Source of the DNA: Chondrosia reniformis
Lineage: Eukaryota; Porifera; Demospongiae; Chondrillida; Chondrillidae
Length of the DNA: 64,000 nucleotides
Reading direction: 5' to 3'
Assembly: GCA_947172415.1 (NCBI GenBank)
Contig: OX359194.1
Location: 3,038,001-3,102,000 of the forward strand
Shown here: piece by piece, positions 32,101 to 44,646 of the stretch
Position numbering within the stretch: the stretch's first letter is position 1
Layout of the letters: each line of letters starts with the position of its first letter
The notes under the pieces: generated by a model
Told to the model about the DNA's origin: nothing
Seen by the model: the letters and a program-made list of their open reading frames with translations, nothing else
The model's database searches: none
Translations under genes and position numbers: made by a program

Positions 32101-35100
32101 TATTGACTTTATCTATGTACCTTGTGATGCAATGTAAGCATTTCTTCTTTCAAAACCCTATAAAACATGTAGAAATGTGTCTACTATACTTATATACAAT
32201 AATATTGTAGCCTACGCACATGGTTAGGATGCATATCAAAGAAACCAAGTGGGTGTATGTCCTGGGTGTTAGGAGTATATCCAGGTGTATATGTATATAT
32301 ATAGTTTAATTAAATAAAGTCTGACCTTCATATATGCACATTTATAGCTATTGAGTGGTTCCAAAATTTACTCTTATTATAGGAACCAGGATCTGGCCTT
32401 GGCCATTTAAATAGATGATCTAGCCATAGACAACTGTTTCTTCATTATATTAGGAGACATCAGTATGACATTAGATATATTAAAGTCCCAAAAGTATAAA
32501 AGTAGGTAGGTACATAATTATATATTGTATCTATATACTGAACAGTGACACTGAGTATTACATCATACAATTAAAGGTTACTTTCTTACATCAATGTAGG
32601 AAGCATTGATATAGTCACTTTCGTTCTCATCAGGTACAGACAGTACTACTCTGGAATGATCAACTGGATGGGATGTACGTACATAAATGTTTCTAAAATA
32701 AATGTACTGTATATATATGTGTATGTGATCTATATATGATTGTAGGCACTGCATGCAGTACAATGTTTCTACCTAAATATAAAGATACATAAAAATACTG
32801 TACATAAAACTGGAAAATCCGAGCCCTTATATAATGCAAAGTAAGGTACAGTCCTTACATGTGTGAATGTTGACATATCTATTCTTCTTCTTGTGCTCTT
32901 TAGCAATAATATCTACTCCTTTGGGATCATTTTGAATTATCTGGAATGACAAAATATCAGTAACAGAAATATGTACACAAACTCTATAGGGCAATGTGCG
33001 TGTTATATACATTGGTGTATATGTATACAGTAGTTACACACATAATGCAGTGAGATCATATATATATATCCTATCAGTGCAGACCTCCACCAAAAGAAAA
33101 GAATTGTATGAGATACGTATGCTTAACTGTATGACTAAAGAACCTACTGGTTACAAATAAATGAAAAAATTAGATTTGCTTGTTTTAATTCCTATATATA
33201 TAAATTATTAAATATTGCATTATAAGATATATATAGCTACGCATATACTGGAGACTGTATATTAGTAGTATATTATATATAGTAAAGTAGGGACATTACA
33301 TTATATTCCTTCTTGAAACCTCCATTATTTTCCATTCTCATTTTTCTGACATAAGCTGCAAATTGGGACCTTGGAATATGCTTGGAAATATCTTCATAAA
33401 CTGCAAAAATGTATGAAAAAATAAATTGCATGACCTAGGTAACAGTAAGTTAAAATTTCTTTTATATATTTTGTGTACATTTAAATAACACCTAAAACAA
33501 ATAAACGTAAAAGTACATACATACATGGCTCATCCACAACATCATTTCTGCTGTCAAGTTTCATTGAAATGTCCTCCATTTCTATACTCATCAAGTCTTC
33601 AGCCTCAGTCTGACTCTGTTCAGGAGTTGTTGGATGATTATCTGAAAAATGACTTATCTCAGAGGTAGCCATATCCTGTGTTTCAGAACGTCTGCGTTCC
33701 ATGTGCTTTATGTGTTTCTTTTGCTGTTGCTTCCTAATGAGAAGTAAATTGAATATTTTATTAGCCACTTGCAGTTGATAAAGTTTAGTAATTAAAATTT
33801 TAAATAGAAGTGAAAGGTATATACACTGTTGCATGTAATAAAATCCAACATAATTAATACTGTTGTCCTATATAGTGAGTTAAGATAACCCTCTCTACAT
33901 TGCCTTACAATACATGCAATTTATTAAATTTTACAGAATGATAGGAAAACTTGAAAATATATAGTTGCCATTTTAGATATAGTTGATTAATGATTAATTT
34001 CCACTGGCTTAAAATATTTTAGCATCGAAATTTCAAAACTCACTTAAGGACTACAATGCAAAGGACTACAACTACAATGATCAGCACCAGAGGAACCGCT
34101 GCAATGCCAGCTATAATTGCAATGGTGATTGAGTTAGGTAGAGCTGTAGCTACTAATAAAAAGAAGCAATTATAAAAATCTTTGTGTATAACACAATTAA
34201 TATGTTTTATATGTGTACTAAAGATGAGTTTTAGTTTTGTCAGCAATATATATATATAACATTAGTTGTTTATGAATAACATGAAGTGTTGGTTGATTTG
34301 ACATCACTTTTGGATACATTGATACTCCAATTACATTAGATGGTACTGATAGACATATTATGTAAATAGAATATATATACATAATTAGCTGAATGATTTC
34401 ATTATGGATCTATTATTATACAACTGTAATGCTAATATGTGATTTTGAAACATATATATGTATGTACATACGTATATATACGTATAGTAAACAACTTAGG
34501 TACCTTTTCTTTTAGTATTATATATACGTATATATGTAATCATATTGTGTCAACTGTATGTTGATTTTGGATCAATTTATTACACTGGGTCAAAAGCTCA
34601 CAACAATTATATTGTACATGTACATACTTAGAATTAGTATACATACAGCTCATTTTACATCTATGGCTTACAGGAAACATACCATCAGAAGTTGTCTGAT
34701 TAGCTGTATCACTCCATGTGCCATTCCCGACCTCAGAAACAGCTCTCACCCTCACTTGATAAGTGGTACCCTTTTGAAGATCAGTCAATATTACTGAAGT
34801 AGATGTAGGATTTGGAATCCATATACTCCAACTACCAGAGTTACCCACTCTGTAGTCTACTTGATAATATTGAATGAGACAATCACTTTTAGGAGCTGAC
34901 CAATTGACGTGAAGTGATGGTTGATTTGACATCACCTTTGGGAACACTGATACTTTAGATGAAATTGATGAAAAAGCTGAAAATGTGAAACAGTAAGTCG
35001 GCTTAGGTAGTTATACGTATATACATATATTATAAGTAATCTACTGCAACAACATATATACCTACATATATATGTCCACTAACAATGCTTTTAAGTTAGT

Positions 35101-38100
35101 AAGTTAACCTGACAATTATTTTATCATGGAAGGAGCAATGTATTTTCAAATAGGTGAAGACTTCAGGAATCCATATCTTGAGAGGATACACTGGCCATAC
35201 TAATTCAGTAAAAAATACAGTGCAAGCTGCTATGTTATTTCGAATCTCTAGGGACAACAGAAACAATCCAAATTATCCGGTAATTTGAATTATCAGAAAT
35301 TTAATTTGAGCTTTTTTAAAAATAACAAATAGACTTGTTTATGATTATTAACGTTTAAGTTGTAAAATCTGTAATTGTAGTGCAATATGAAATGATACAA
35401 AACTGTATAGTTTGAAGCCTAAATTGAATACTCTGGATAAAAGTATTATGCACACTATATGTGTTAATTTGACAAGTGATTTACTAAACTGAGTCTTTTA
35501 TATGTTCAAAAGTCAAATGATAATGCAACCAAGATAATTCGAGCTTATTACAATTTTACATTGAAAAGCTCTACATTCTACATGGTCTATTATATATCTG
35601 GTGTAAGCTGTTTACATAGTATCTCTGGTAAGAAGTAATGTATTGGCTGCATACAGGGAGAAAATGTTCAAATCAAGCGATTTCAAATTAAGTGGGCTGC
35701 ATTTATGTATATAAAACTTAAGCTTGTAACTTCACCTCTGGCAACTTTCATACTGTAGGGTCCTTGAACTCCAGCACCTAGGATTTCAGCTGCTACCCAA
35801 ACATAGTAGGTGGTATTTGATAAAAGTTGAGTCAATGTAGTTGATGCATTTGTGATTCCTGATCTCTTCATAGCATCAGATGGTGGATCTGTTTCATTGC
35901 TGCTGTCAGTTGAATACCTAACAACATATAATATCTTTTTTACTACATTATTATACTTTGGAACAGTTAAGGCAGTCCATGAAACATTCACAGATGTTCC
36001 ACTTTTACATGTTTTGACACCTTGGACTTGAGGTGGTGGAGGTAATGTAGTTACTGCAGGCGGAGTTTCTGAAAGAAATTAAAATTCCTTAGATTATCAT
36101 TCCCATGTAGCATGGACATGTATATAAATATATGGGTTTCAAATATAGCTTGAGAGTATATATATAATCTGCATTAGAATTATTTAAGAGTCTTTAATGT
36201 GAAGACTTTTAAATTATACTACTGGAAATATTGGTGGGAAGAATATTTGGCTTCTTTGGACTGATTTAAATATTGGCGGGAAGAATATTTGACGTCTTTG
36301 GACTGATTTAAATATTGGCGCTTTTAATTTAGGTTTTCTTCTTTAAGTAACGATGGAGTGACATCAAGATCCAATGGAGATTGCCGTCTTCCATTGAAAA
36401 TTGAAGATATTCACTGTGTAACATGCTTTACGTCACAATGGAATATGTTACTATACAATATTGGTGGATCAAAATTTTGGCAATTTTCACCCCAAGTCGC
36501 CAAAATAAATTCCCTGCCAATATTTCCAGCTATATATACCGTGTGTACATACATAATCACTGGAAGTATTATGCCAAACCAAGTAGCCAAGTAACTGCAG
36601 TCTAATCTTGGCTGGGGGACCAAGTCCAATACATTAAATTGGCAACCAGTGATCGCCTCCCAGTCATCCATATACGCATTATTGAAATATGGTTGACAAT
36701 TAAACAGAGTACCAATAGGATGCATGTACTTCAATAATGATACGAAATCATAAACATTGTTTCATTGCTGATTTACAGGTGATAATTGGTTTTGCATTAC
36801 TATAATACGGTATATATATATAATAGCCACTTACTTCTACCTATATATAGGGAGAAATAATGCACACTCAACTAATAGATATTCGTAGCACCAAATAGAA
36901 ACTATATACAGACCCTCTGGTAAAACCCTTCATATATGCACACTAATATGATTACTGTTTCATTCACCTAATACTACAGGATAAGTATAAGATCCATTTA
37001 CACTACATGTGTATCCTCTTGCATGAGTTGTATTGAATGAAGAAATAGATATTATTCCATTTGTAGCATTTAGTTCTCCGGAAGTGGAAGTTACTGCAGT
37101 CCCATTAGTGTACCAGTTCTTAGGTGTACCAGTCCGGTTGCATACCAACTTTACAGGTTGACTGAGGGTAGGTGTTATAGTGATCGGAATAGTTGCATTA
37201 TCAGTCTTTCCAACTGTTATTGTATTAATTGCTGATGGATTAACTGGATGATATAAACATACATTGACAGGATTACAGCATAAAAATTCAATATCAATTA
37301 TACATACGTCTAGAAAATGACCTTTCCATATATAACAGTGTGATACAACAAATTATTTCAGGACATTGAGTCCATAGACCTACATATATACGTATACATG
37401 CATATACTATCAGTTTACATCAAGCCATAGGAGGGATAATCACAATGACTTACCAAGTACCACAGGAAATGTTGTCTTTGTCTGAGTATCATTTTTAGAA
37501 GATGCTAAACAAGTGTATGTTCCAGCATAACTTGGAACAAATGAAGTAAAAGCCAGCTTCCTTGTAACACCACTCAATGTACTTATCTCACATGAAGTGT
37601 TCATTACTTCACTTCCTGTAATGTACCATTGCTTAAACCTTGAACCATTATCACACTGCAGCTCTACTGATTGACCAATACTAGGTGTTATAGTAATGGT
37701 AGTAAATTGATTACTAGAATTGCCAACTGTAATAGTAGTTGCTTGAGATGTATTTGTTTGCATTGAATGACAAATGGTAAGTGTTGGAGTGATGGTAGAA
37801 ATGTAATCTGTAAGATTCCCAACTGTAATAGTAGTTACTTTAGATGAAGTATCTTGTGCTGATTGACCAATGGTAGGCGTTGGAGTGATGGTAGAAATGT
37901 GATCTGTAAGATTCCCAACTGTAATAGTAGTTACTTGAGATGAAGTATCTTGTGCTGATTGACCAATGGTAGGCATTGGAGTGATGGTAGAAATGTGATC
38001 TGTAAGATTCCCAACTGTCGCAGTAGTTGCTTGAGATGCTGTGTTTTGTACAGATTGACCAATGCTAGGTATTACAGTGATGTTAGCCATTTGATTAGTT

Positions 38101-41100
38101 ACATTCCCAACTGTTGCAGTAGTTATTTGAGATGAAGTCTTTTGAATTGATTGACCAAAGGTAGCTGTTGGAGTGATTATATCCATTTGATTAGTTACAT
38201 TCCCAAATGTCATAGTTGTTCCTTGAGATAAAGTTTTTTGCAACTGAGTATCATCATGGGAAGTGGCTTTAAGTGCATGTGGAGGGAGAGGGAAATTATA
38301 TATATAAACACAGGAAACAAGTATATACACATGATCTTCATGTGTATATGTATGTATGCCTAAATGAGTCACATGTGTAAGTGAAACATGATACTGCAAG
38401 CTTTTGCCTCAGATATGACAGGAGTTGCCCCTATAGTTTGTGATGTATATATGTGATAATTAGAGAAGTTGACATTTTTGTATTGCTTTTTTGAAATTAT
38501 ATATTAATTTGCAAATTTTAATGTGAGAACTACGTATGTATATATACGTATATATTATAATAGATTGCATTTTTGATTGCCTAGAAACCCATAAGTGCCA
38601 GCTGCATCTTATTGTTTATATAGTAACTCTATTTTTCCAACTTAACTGTAGCTCTTTTTGATTGACATTTATATTTAACTCTTTGCGGTTTGCGTTTTTC
38701 ACTTTTGCTAGCCCCTTGCGGTTTTTAGGCCAAAAAAGTGGCTCAAACGTCAATATTAATTTCTTTTCCAACTTTGAAATATCCATTGATTTTCAACCCC
38801 TTTTTTCCAGGGGTATGGGGACTAAACTCTGACAATAACCAAACATTCTGACCCATTTAACTTGTACATTTCAGATCCTTATATATAAAGCTGCATGGGA
38901 AACCACATAGGCTTCACGGCTTATATATCTCAAAGTAGTCCATTTGTATTAGAATTTTTGAAATTCACATATTGAGAAGTTTATAAAAGAATATAAAATC
39001 TATGTTATAATTAGTTTAATTAGAGTTTAATATGATCCTCCGTAAACCATAGGAGTTACATTGCTATACCATAGTGAATATATAAAATTATTTTTCAAAT
39101 AACAAACATAACACTGTATCTAGTCTGATCGACACCATTACTCCACATGCTAGACCAATGACACTCCAGTCACATTAGGCAAGACTGGGTTAATAAAGGG
39201 GAGTGGTTGTAGAGTTGGGGTATTATCTACCATATATTACAAAAAAACTCGTATAAGATCTAGAGTTGCTAATTTTGAGTATACATATATACGTACAACT
39301 TGTATACTGTAAGTGAATCAGTCATTGACATTCATTTTCTTTGTTAAAGATAAGCAAATCTCACACTCGTCTTCTTGATATATTGATCCTGAGCTGCCCA
39401 AATGAATGGCAAAGGACTACGTATACGTATATTCTTATATCTAAAATAGTTAGCTAGGGATATGCGTATTAGAAGAAAATTTCAAACAGGTTTGGAGGCT
39501 TAAATTTTATTATTAAAGTTATACGTATACTTATTATAAACATTGTATATGACATATCAATATATACATTATAACTTTACCATTAACTCTCATACTGTAA
39601 TTTCCTTGAACTCCAGCACCTAGGATTTCAGCTGCTACCCAAACATAGTAGGTGGTATTTGATAAAAATTGAGTCAATGTTACAGTAGTTGATGTATTTG
39701 TGATTCCTGATCTCTTCATAGCATCAGATGGTGGATCTGTTTCATTACCGTGATTAATTGAATACCTCATAACATATAATATCTTACATGTTATCTTATT
39801 ATATTTTTGAGATTCCACTTTATCCCATGTAACAGTCAAGGATGTTTCATTTTTCCATGCTTTGACACCTTCGACTTGGGATGGTGGAGATATTACAGAT
39901 ATAGCAGGTGGTGTTTCTGCAAAGACATAAATTTAGATTATTCCAGGTAGCATGGACAATTCATCTAATAAGATAATGCATACAGGGATATCATTATAAT
40001 ATAAGATGCTACGTTTTAGATGCACCACACAACCATTATTTAAAAGTCGCAGGAGCCCCAAGGAGTAATAGCCTTTATATATAAGAGTAAAGATCTTAAG
40101 TGACACTAAAGTGGTACTAAATATACAGTGTGTTCCTTTCACTCTTCCTACACTTTTTACTTTAATTATTCCAAAGGGAGTCTAATTTATGCATGGTTTC
40201 AGTGTATACATATAAAAAGATTTAACCACTTAATATTATACATACGTATGTATGTACATAGTTATACCAGTTTCATACATTATACATACGTACATAATAC
40301 ATTGTAAAGGTAAAATGAATCTTGTCCCAGCTAATATCATATTAACTTTAATAAGACTGGTCTTTTATGTATATATATGGCCTTGGCTCTATTTTTCTTA
40401 TTTATTATAATTGAAAAGTTTGCTATATATATACGTATGCACGCCTTTGTATTACCAAAGAGGCCTAGAGTTTATAGATCCCTCTACCTATACACATTAG
40501 ACTATATATATATGTTATTGCTTCACTCACCTAGTAATACAGGATAAGTATGAGGTGAACTGCCATTTACACTACATGTGTATCCTCTAGCATGAGTTGT
40601 ATTGAATAATGGAATAAATATTATTCCATTTGTAGCATTTAGTTCTCCGGAGGTGGGAGTTACTGAAGTCCCATTAGTGTACCAGTTCTCAGTTCTATTA
40701 CATACCAACTTTACAGGTTGACTGAGGGTAGGTGTTATAGTGATTGGAGTAGTTGCATTATCAGCCCTTCCAACTGTTATTGTGTTAATTGCTGATGGGT
40801 TAACTACATAATACCAATAGTATCAAAACTATATATGTAAAGTAAATTTGACTACAACTAGAATAAATTCTCTAAAGTAATGATCCATAAGTAATGATTT
40901 AATACATGTAAATGCATGTGCTGTTATATAATATATTGACAACAATACGAATTAGCTGAATCTGATAACAGCCAGGCTTAGATTATAACAACAAATAGGA
41001 ATACAAATTATAAGAGCTATGTATATGTATTTAATTTTTGAGAATTATAATATCTCAATATAAATTATACAGGAGCTCGAGCCTTTCAGCTAATGAGACC

Positions 41101-41833
41101 CTACCTTGTATCATGACTTAAAGCATCAAATTCACAGCTCAACTGTTTATTCAACTTAAACGAAATATAATAGTAATTTATGCATAGTTCCAATTTTATT
41201 ACTGTAAGGTTTTGCCATTTACGTACATGACAAACATGTACCATAATATATGTATACGATCTTGTACATATGCATCAAAGCAGAGTAAATATTTAAGGCT
41301 GTTGTCAAACTTTATTTTAGAAATATAGCTATAATACACATATGTAGGACCATAGTACACTAAACTAAATAGTATTTGAACTGTACAAAAATTAGCCTGT
41401 TCAAATTATATTATAATTGTAAAACTTGAATATATCATTCTAATATTCAGATACACAAATAGATTCGGTAGTAGTGCAATCCAAACTGACACATCAAACC
41501 ATACATACATATATAAGATAACTTACCAAGTACCACAGGGAAAGTTGTCTTTGTCTGAGTATCACCACGTGAAGATAGTAAACAAGTGTATGTTCCAGCA
41601 TAACTTGGAATGAATGAAGAGAAAGCCAGTATTCTAGTAGCTCCACTTCTTGTACTTATTGTACTATTAGTGGGTGTTACTTCACTTCCTGTAATGTACC
41701 ATTGCTTAATTTCTGAATTAACACACCTCAGCTCTACTGGTTGACCAATGGTAGGTGTGGCAGTGATGGTACCAGTTTGATTAGTAAGATTCCCAACTGT
41801 AATAGTAGTTGATTGAGATGAAGTTGTTTGCAC
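27664..41833 (-). CDS. Receptor-type protein tyrosine phosphatase, Ig/FN3 ectodomain (5' exon missing)
   Basis: Transmembrane enzyme that removes phosphate from phosphotyrosine inside the cell while the ectodomain senses ligands or neighbouring cells. Exons, from 5': 41527-41833, 40531-40803, 39581-39916, 37454-~38266, 36968-37243, 35736-36068, 34683-34976, 34044-34152, 33525-33733, 33300-33400, 32859-32940, 32590-32663, 32121-32157, 31946-32043, 31303-31431, 31015-31175, 30376-30511, 29715-29861, 29514-29613, 29115-29191, 28690-28824, 28446-28602, 28203-28351, 27912-28047, 27664-27744. The ectodomain exons I checked are all phase 1 at both ends, which favours module shuffling. Order: Ig, Ig, FN3, repeat stalk, Ig, Ig, FN3, FN3, TM, D1, D2. 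No signal peptide was found; the first exon must end in phase 1 upstream of 41834. Confidence 0.88.
30569..30739. mobile_element. MITE-like inverted repeat in phosphatase intron
   Basis: Arms of about 36 bp (TATGATAGAGGAATTAGTGA ... CGTAGCAGGG and its near-perfect complement ending TTCCTCTATCATA) enclose about 95 bp. It lies between exons 30376-30511 and 31015-31175. Confidence 0.6.
31512..31914. mobile_element. TA-flanked inverted-repeat element, CAGTGGAACC ends
   Basis: The left end CAGTGGAACCTGTATATAAG and the right end GCACAGGTTCCGCTG are imperfect complements flanked by TA. Internal GTGGTCNTTATA motifs recur, and there is a shorter inner palindrome (TATTCGCTCGATC near 31650, GATCGAGCGAATA near 31698). 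Same terminal signature as 19864, 23254 and 26557. Confidence 0.6.
34044..34152 (-). other. Transmembrane exon of the phosphatase
   Basis: The exon encodes [20 protein letters not shown] followed by a Val/Leu/Ile run, over 25 hydrophobic residues, and then Lys. The next exon (33525-33733) starts with a basic run ([16 protein letters not shown]), the usual stop-transfer signal, and continues as an acidic juxtamembrane segment. Confidence 0.85.
34282..34328 (-). pseudogene. Fragment of a decayed FN3 exon
   Basis: About 47 bp (TGGTTGATTTGACATCAC core, then TGATACT) match 34910-34956, the 5' part of the last FN3 exon, at close to 88%. It has no continuation and lies between that exon and the transmembrane exon. 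It looks like the remnant of a tandemly duplicated FN3 exon. Confidence 0.5.
36222..36665. mobile_element. Inverted-repeat element and adjoining dispersed repeat
   Basis: TGGAAATATTGGTGGGAAGA at 36222 (repeated once more about 50 bp on, with TTTGGACTGATTTAAATATT between) faces TCCCTGCCAATATTTCCA ending near 36535. 36595-36665 matches 26281-26370 in reverse. The rest of intron 36069-36967 shows nothing else. Confidence 0.5.
37667..38259 (-). repeat. 96-bp coding tandem repeat, about six units, in the third Ig exon
   Basis: Each unit encodes 32 residues of the type [19 protein letters not shown] + [12 protein letters not shown]. It corresponds to the first strands of the Ig domain that follows, whose own copy ends in GQSVELQC. 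The exact step between adjacent copies is 96 bp (for example GTAATAGTAGTTACT at 37825 and 37921). The frame is open throughout. The result is a Thr/Ser-rich, N-glycosylated stalk inside the receptor. The equivalent exon in module 1 has only one unit. Confidence 0.85.
38267..39580. other. Intron between module 1 FN3 and the repeat-bearing Ig exon
   Basis: Mostly AT-rich sequence with TACGTA motifs. A patch at about 38685-38760 has CTCTTTGCGGTTTGCG and a related CCCCTTGCGGTTTTTAGG and may be a fragment of an interspersed repeat. No exon or RNA gene is seen. Introns 39917-40530 and 40804-41526 are similarly featureless. Confidence 0.4.
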
Positions 41834-42900
41834 TGTAAGAAGTTAATAATAGTTACTATTAACATGATTAAAGTAAATTGTAAATTGATTCTGCAATTTA
41901 GTGTTGTGTGATTTCTCAATAACGTTTATCTATTCAATCTACTGTATGTATACAAAATGTTGAACTTATATATAATGTAGCAAGGAATATTATATGAATG
42001 TATTCCACTACACTTAACTGAACAATAGAGAAATACGTATATACTTGAGCCTCTAACCAAAAGCTTTTAGCTAATTCCACACCTATACTAACATGTATAT
42101 ATGTATGTAGCATAACAGAAAAAACTTTCTTCCCTATACATCCCATCAACCAATGGGAATACATTCCTCCTCACCTGCCCAAAATGCACACTGTAAATGA
42201 TTAAAATTATATCACTAAACCCTATAAACTCTCAATCTGTAGATCCCTATAAGCTAGCTCCTACCATTCAGTACATATCCCTTGCCACATTAGTTAGGGA
42301 TATCGATGGAAACATAAACACTCATACATATTTTAACATATAAATATTGGCTACCTTAATGTATTAGTTAAAGTGTATATATAATTGGATTTGTAATATA
42401 TTTTGGATATAAAACAAACCTAATTTATGATAACAGTATTAGTAAGTTAAAACTAAAGTATACACCCTTTATATTATATAGATTAATAGGGAGACAAATT
42501 TCTTATATATTAGCAATGATTTGAGCATGTATTAATATACATGCTTAATTAAGGTTTGGATCCTACACAGTTAAAAACTTATATATTCTAACCTACGTAG
42601 GTTGCAATAGAATCTCTAGAAAAGTAAGGTGAATATACGTATAGCTTGGCTTGGAGATAAAACTGTTTATTATAGGTATTCTGAGGAGAGTGTTGCAATT
42701 AATCACGTAGCTAGAGCACCAAGCCTAAGCACGCACACACACATGTTGATTTTAAAAGTCAATAGACTTGGCTTAGAGATAAACTGACTATTATAAGGTA
42801 GGTTCACACCATGTAATTGTGTTCAATGATAGACCGACTTTTGTGACAGTTCAAATCTGATTGTATAGGTTTCTATAGTGAAATTAATGACTTAATAGCA
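41834..42900. other. Upstream of the phosphatase exons; no feature identified
   Basis: A signal-peptide exon and promoter for the minus-strand phosphatase should lie here or further right. I see no open stretch with a convincing hydrophobic leader ending in a phase-1 donor. The sequence is AT-rich and unstructured. Confidence 0.35.
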
Positions 42901-42929
42901 GGTTTTGCAATCCAACCGCCCAGAGCTAT

Positions 42930-43250
42930 CATAACTCCTCCTTGCAATTGGAAGCAGTGCATCGACTACAAGAACGAGGAAAGTGCAGGCAGTATGAAGA
43001 GTGCATCAGAGAGCTCCTTTACTCCCCTTGTTTTTCGATCTTCGGAGGAATGAGCAAATCCACAGCAGTGGCATACAAGCGTCTGGCCAACTTGATTTCA
43101 TTGAAGCGGAGTGAGCCATATATGGTCAAGTGATTTCTTGGATTTGCATCAAGATCAATTTTGCCCTTCTCAAATCCTCAATCAATGCAATTAGAGGATA
43201 TACAGATCTTGACAAAAGAGATTGGTCAAATTTGATTCATGTACCCTTGC
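42930..43250 (+). mobile_element. Frameshifted fragment of the same retroelement family as 20746-22260
   Basis: Plus-strand reading (CRQYEECIRELLYSPCFSIF, then AVAYKRLANLISLKRSEPY) aligns with the minus-strand product of 20746-22260 (YRKHEKEKRREYERR ... SVAFKRLADLLSKKRGEPY). At 43135 the frame meets a stop, and the match continues in another frame (VISWICIKINFALL ... AIRGY). It is thus a decayed 3' fragment in the opposite orientation. Confidence 0.65.
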
Positions 43251-43569
43251 CAACAATGTCTGCAGGCCATAACTTCATGTTTTTCTTTCCATCACAGTTA
43301 TTTTTATAATACCACATGCAGTAGTATATACTGTTTGCAGTTGTTTATCATGTAAAACAATTGGTGCACAATACAGGTAGTTAATGAGAGAAGCAAGCAT
43401 AATAATAATAAAACTAGCTTCTATAGCTGGGAAAATTCTACATGCATTGCTCAGTTCACTCATGTGCTAAAGGTCAATTAACAAAACATGCATCATTGGC
43501 AGTGATGCATAAATTATGCTATATACAACTTCTTCTGCATGCAATTAGCCTCACATCACAGTAGTATAA

Positions 43570-44170
43570 TAGCATTGTCAAGCCGTTAGTCTGTCTGGTC
43601 ACATGCTGCATGGTCCTGAGGTACGGAAGGCTCATCAAAGCTGCTTCATCACTGTTCTCCTGTTCCTCGACCTTCTCTTCTACAGAACTGTCCTCATCAC
43701 GTGCAGTTCACTGTCCTGATGACCTGCTACTGGCTGCTCACATCACTGCCTTTGTCACTGATGTCCATGTCAACTTCAGACTCCTCATCCCTATCTTTCA
43801 CATTCACCATTTCTTCAGATGTACTCTCCTCAAACTGTGACAATCTTGTACAGATAAGCAATCTTGCGCAGCACGCAAGTGAATCATTATGTACATATCT
43901 ACCTGTGTGCTGAACAAGATTGCTTACCTGCTGGAGCTCCCAGGCTGAAAGAATTGCAGTAGGCCCATATTGCCTGGCACTTGTTTGGGAGCTGGTACTT
44001 TTGGCCTAGTGCTTGATTTGGCTAGCTTCAAAATGTTCAATCTTCCTCTGGCTGAGTTCCATACAACCGTAGACAAAGCAAAAATCTCCCATTTTCAGTC
44101 TATAATACTGCAAAGCCCGTGCACAACTAGACTGACCATCTTTGTGGTGCAATCAACACAAGTTGCATAA
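43570..44170 (-). other. Possible fragment of a decayed coding element
   Basis: Read on the minus strand there are two short open stretches: one with PKVPAPKQVPGNMGLLQFFQ ending at a donor-like site, and one rich in acidic residues (FEESTSEEMVNVKDRDEESE). GC content is higher than in the flanks. I do not recognise a family; it may belong to an old element or a pseudogene. Confidence 0.25.
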
Positions 44171-44586
44171 TAAAACAATGCTGCTGGTCAGGAGTGAAGT
44201 AAGAACTGATCTATAGGCCTATATATATTCATATAAGAAAATGTTAAGCGAAAACATGGTACTCAAGTAATTTGAATGTGGGAGGTTTAATTAGTTTGTT
44301 ATCAGAGTATTGTCATTGGGATACCTGCAAGCATGTACTCTGTAGAGGCTATGTTCTTTGGTAGCTATGCACATATTGGATTATCTTAGCCTTTTCACAA
44401 ATTAGCTAGCTTTCACTTTCATTTTAACACTTAAACAATAAAGTTTATAAATTAGTGTGCTCCCAATTGAAAAACAAGGAAATCTGGTTAAAATTCAAGT
44501 TCACTATATTTTCAATATGGAGATTTCCTTATCCGATCTCTGTCGGATCCAATAACAACTTCATATCTTTATATGGCTCAAAAAGA

Positions 44587-44590
44587 ATTA

Positions 44591-44636
<46 letters not shown>

Positions 44637-44646
44637 ATTATTATTA
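44587..44646. repeat. (TTA)n microsatellite
   Basis: About 17 consecutive TTA/ATT units, with one interruption near the end. Confidence 0.9.

Larger units (their letters stand above)
30376..33400 (-). other. Membrane-proximal phosphatase domain D1, catalytically intact
   Basis: In order: [20 protein letters not shown] (33300-33400), NRYVNI (32859-32940), [20 protein letters not shown] (32590-32663), [11 protein letters not shown] (32121-32157), [19 protein letters not shown] (31946-32043), [15 protein letters not shown] (31303-31431), [12 protein letters not shown] (31015-31175), and the signature [11 protein letters not shown] split between 31015-31175 and 30376-30511. Catalytic Cys, Arg, the WPD aspartate and, in the next exon, the Gln of the Q-loop region (MVQSQEQYEF) are all present, so D1 should be active. 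Confidence 0.88.
34683..41833 (-). other. Ectodomain: duplicated Ig-Ig-FN3 modules plus one FN3
   Basis: Module 1: Ig 41527-41833 (VELRCV ... [10 protein letters not shown] ... [11 protein letters not shown]), Ig 40531-40803 ([15 protein letters not shown] ... [10 protein letters not shown]), FN3 39581-39916 (VTWDKV ... [18 protein letters not shown]). Module 2: Ig in 37454-38266, Ig 36968-37243, FN3 35736-36068, each very close to its partner in module 1 (both FN3 exons share [16 protein letters not shown]). A different FN3 follows at 34683-34976 ([20 protein letters not shown] ... [19 protein letters not shown]). Many N-x-S/T sites suggest heavy N-glycosylation. The Ig exons show the paired Cys and the Y-x-C motif. 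Confidence 0.8.

Noticed and set aside
35218..35700. Possible further MITE (CAGTGCAAGCTGCTATGTTA at the left end)
   Set aside because: I could not find a matching right end.
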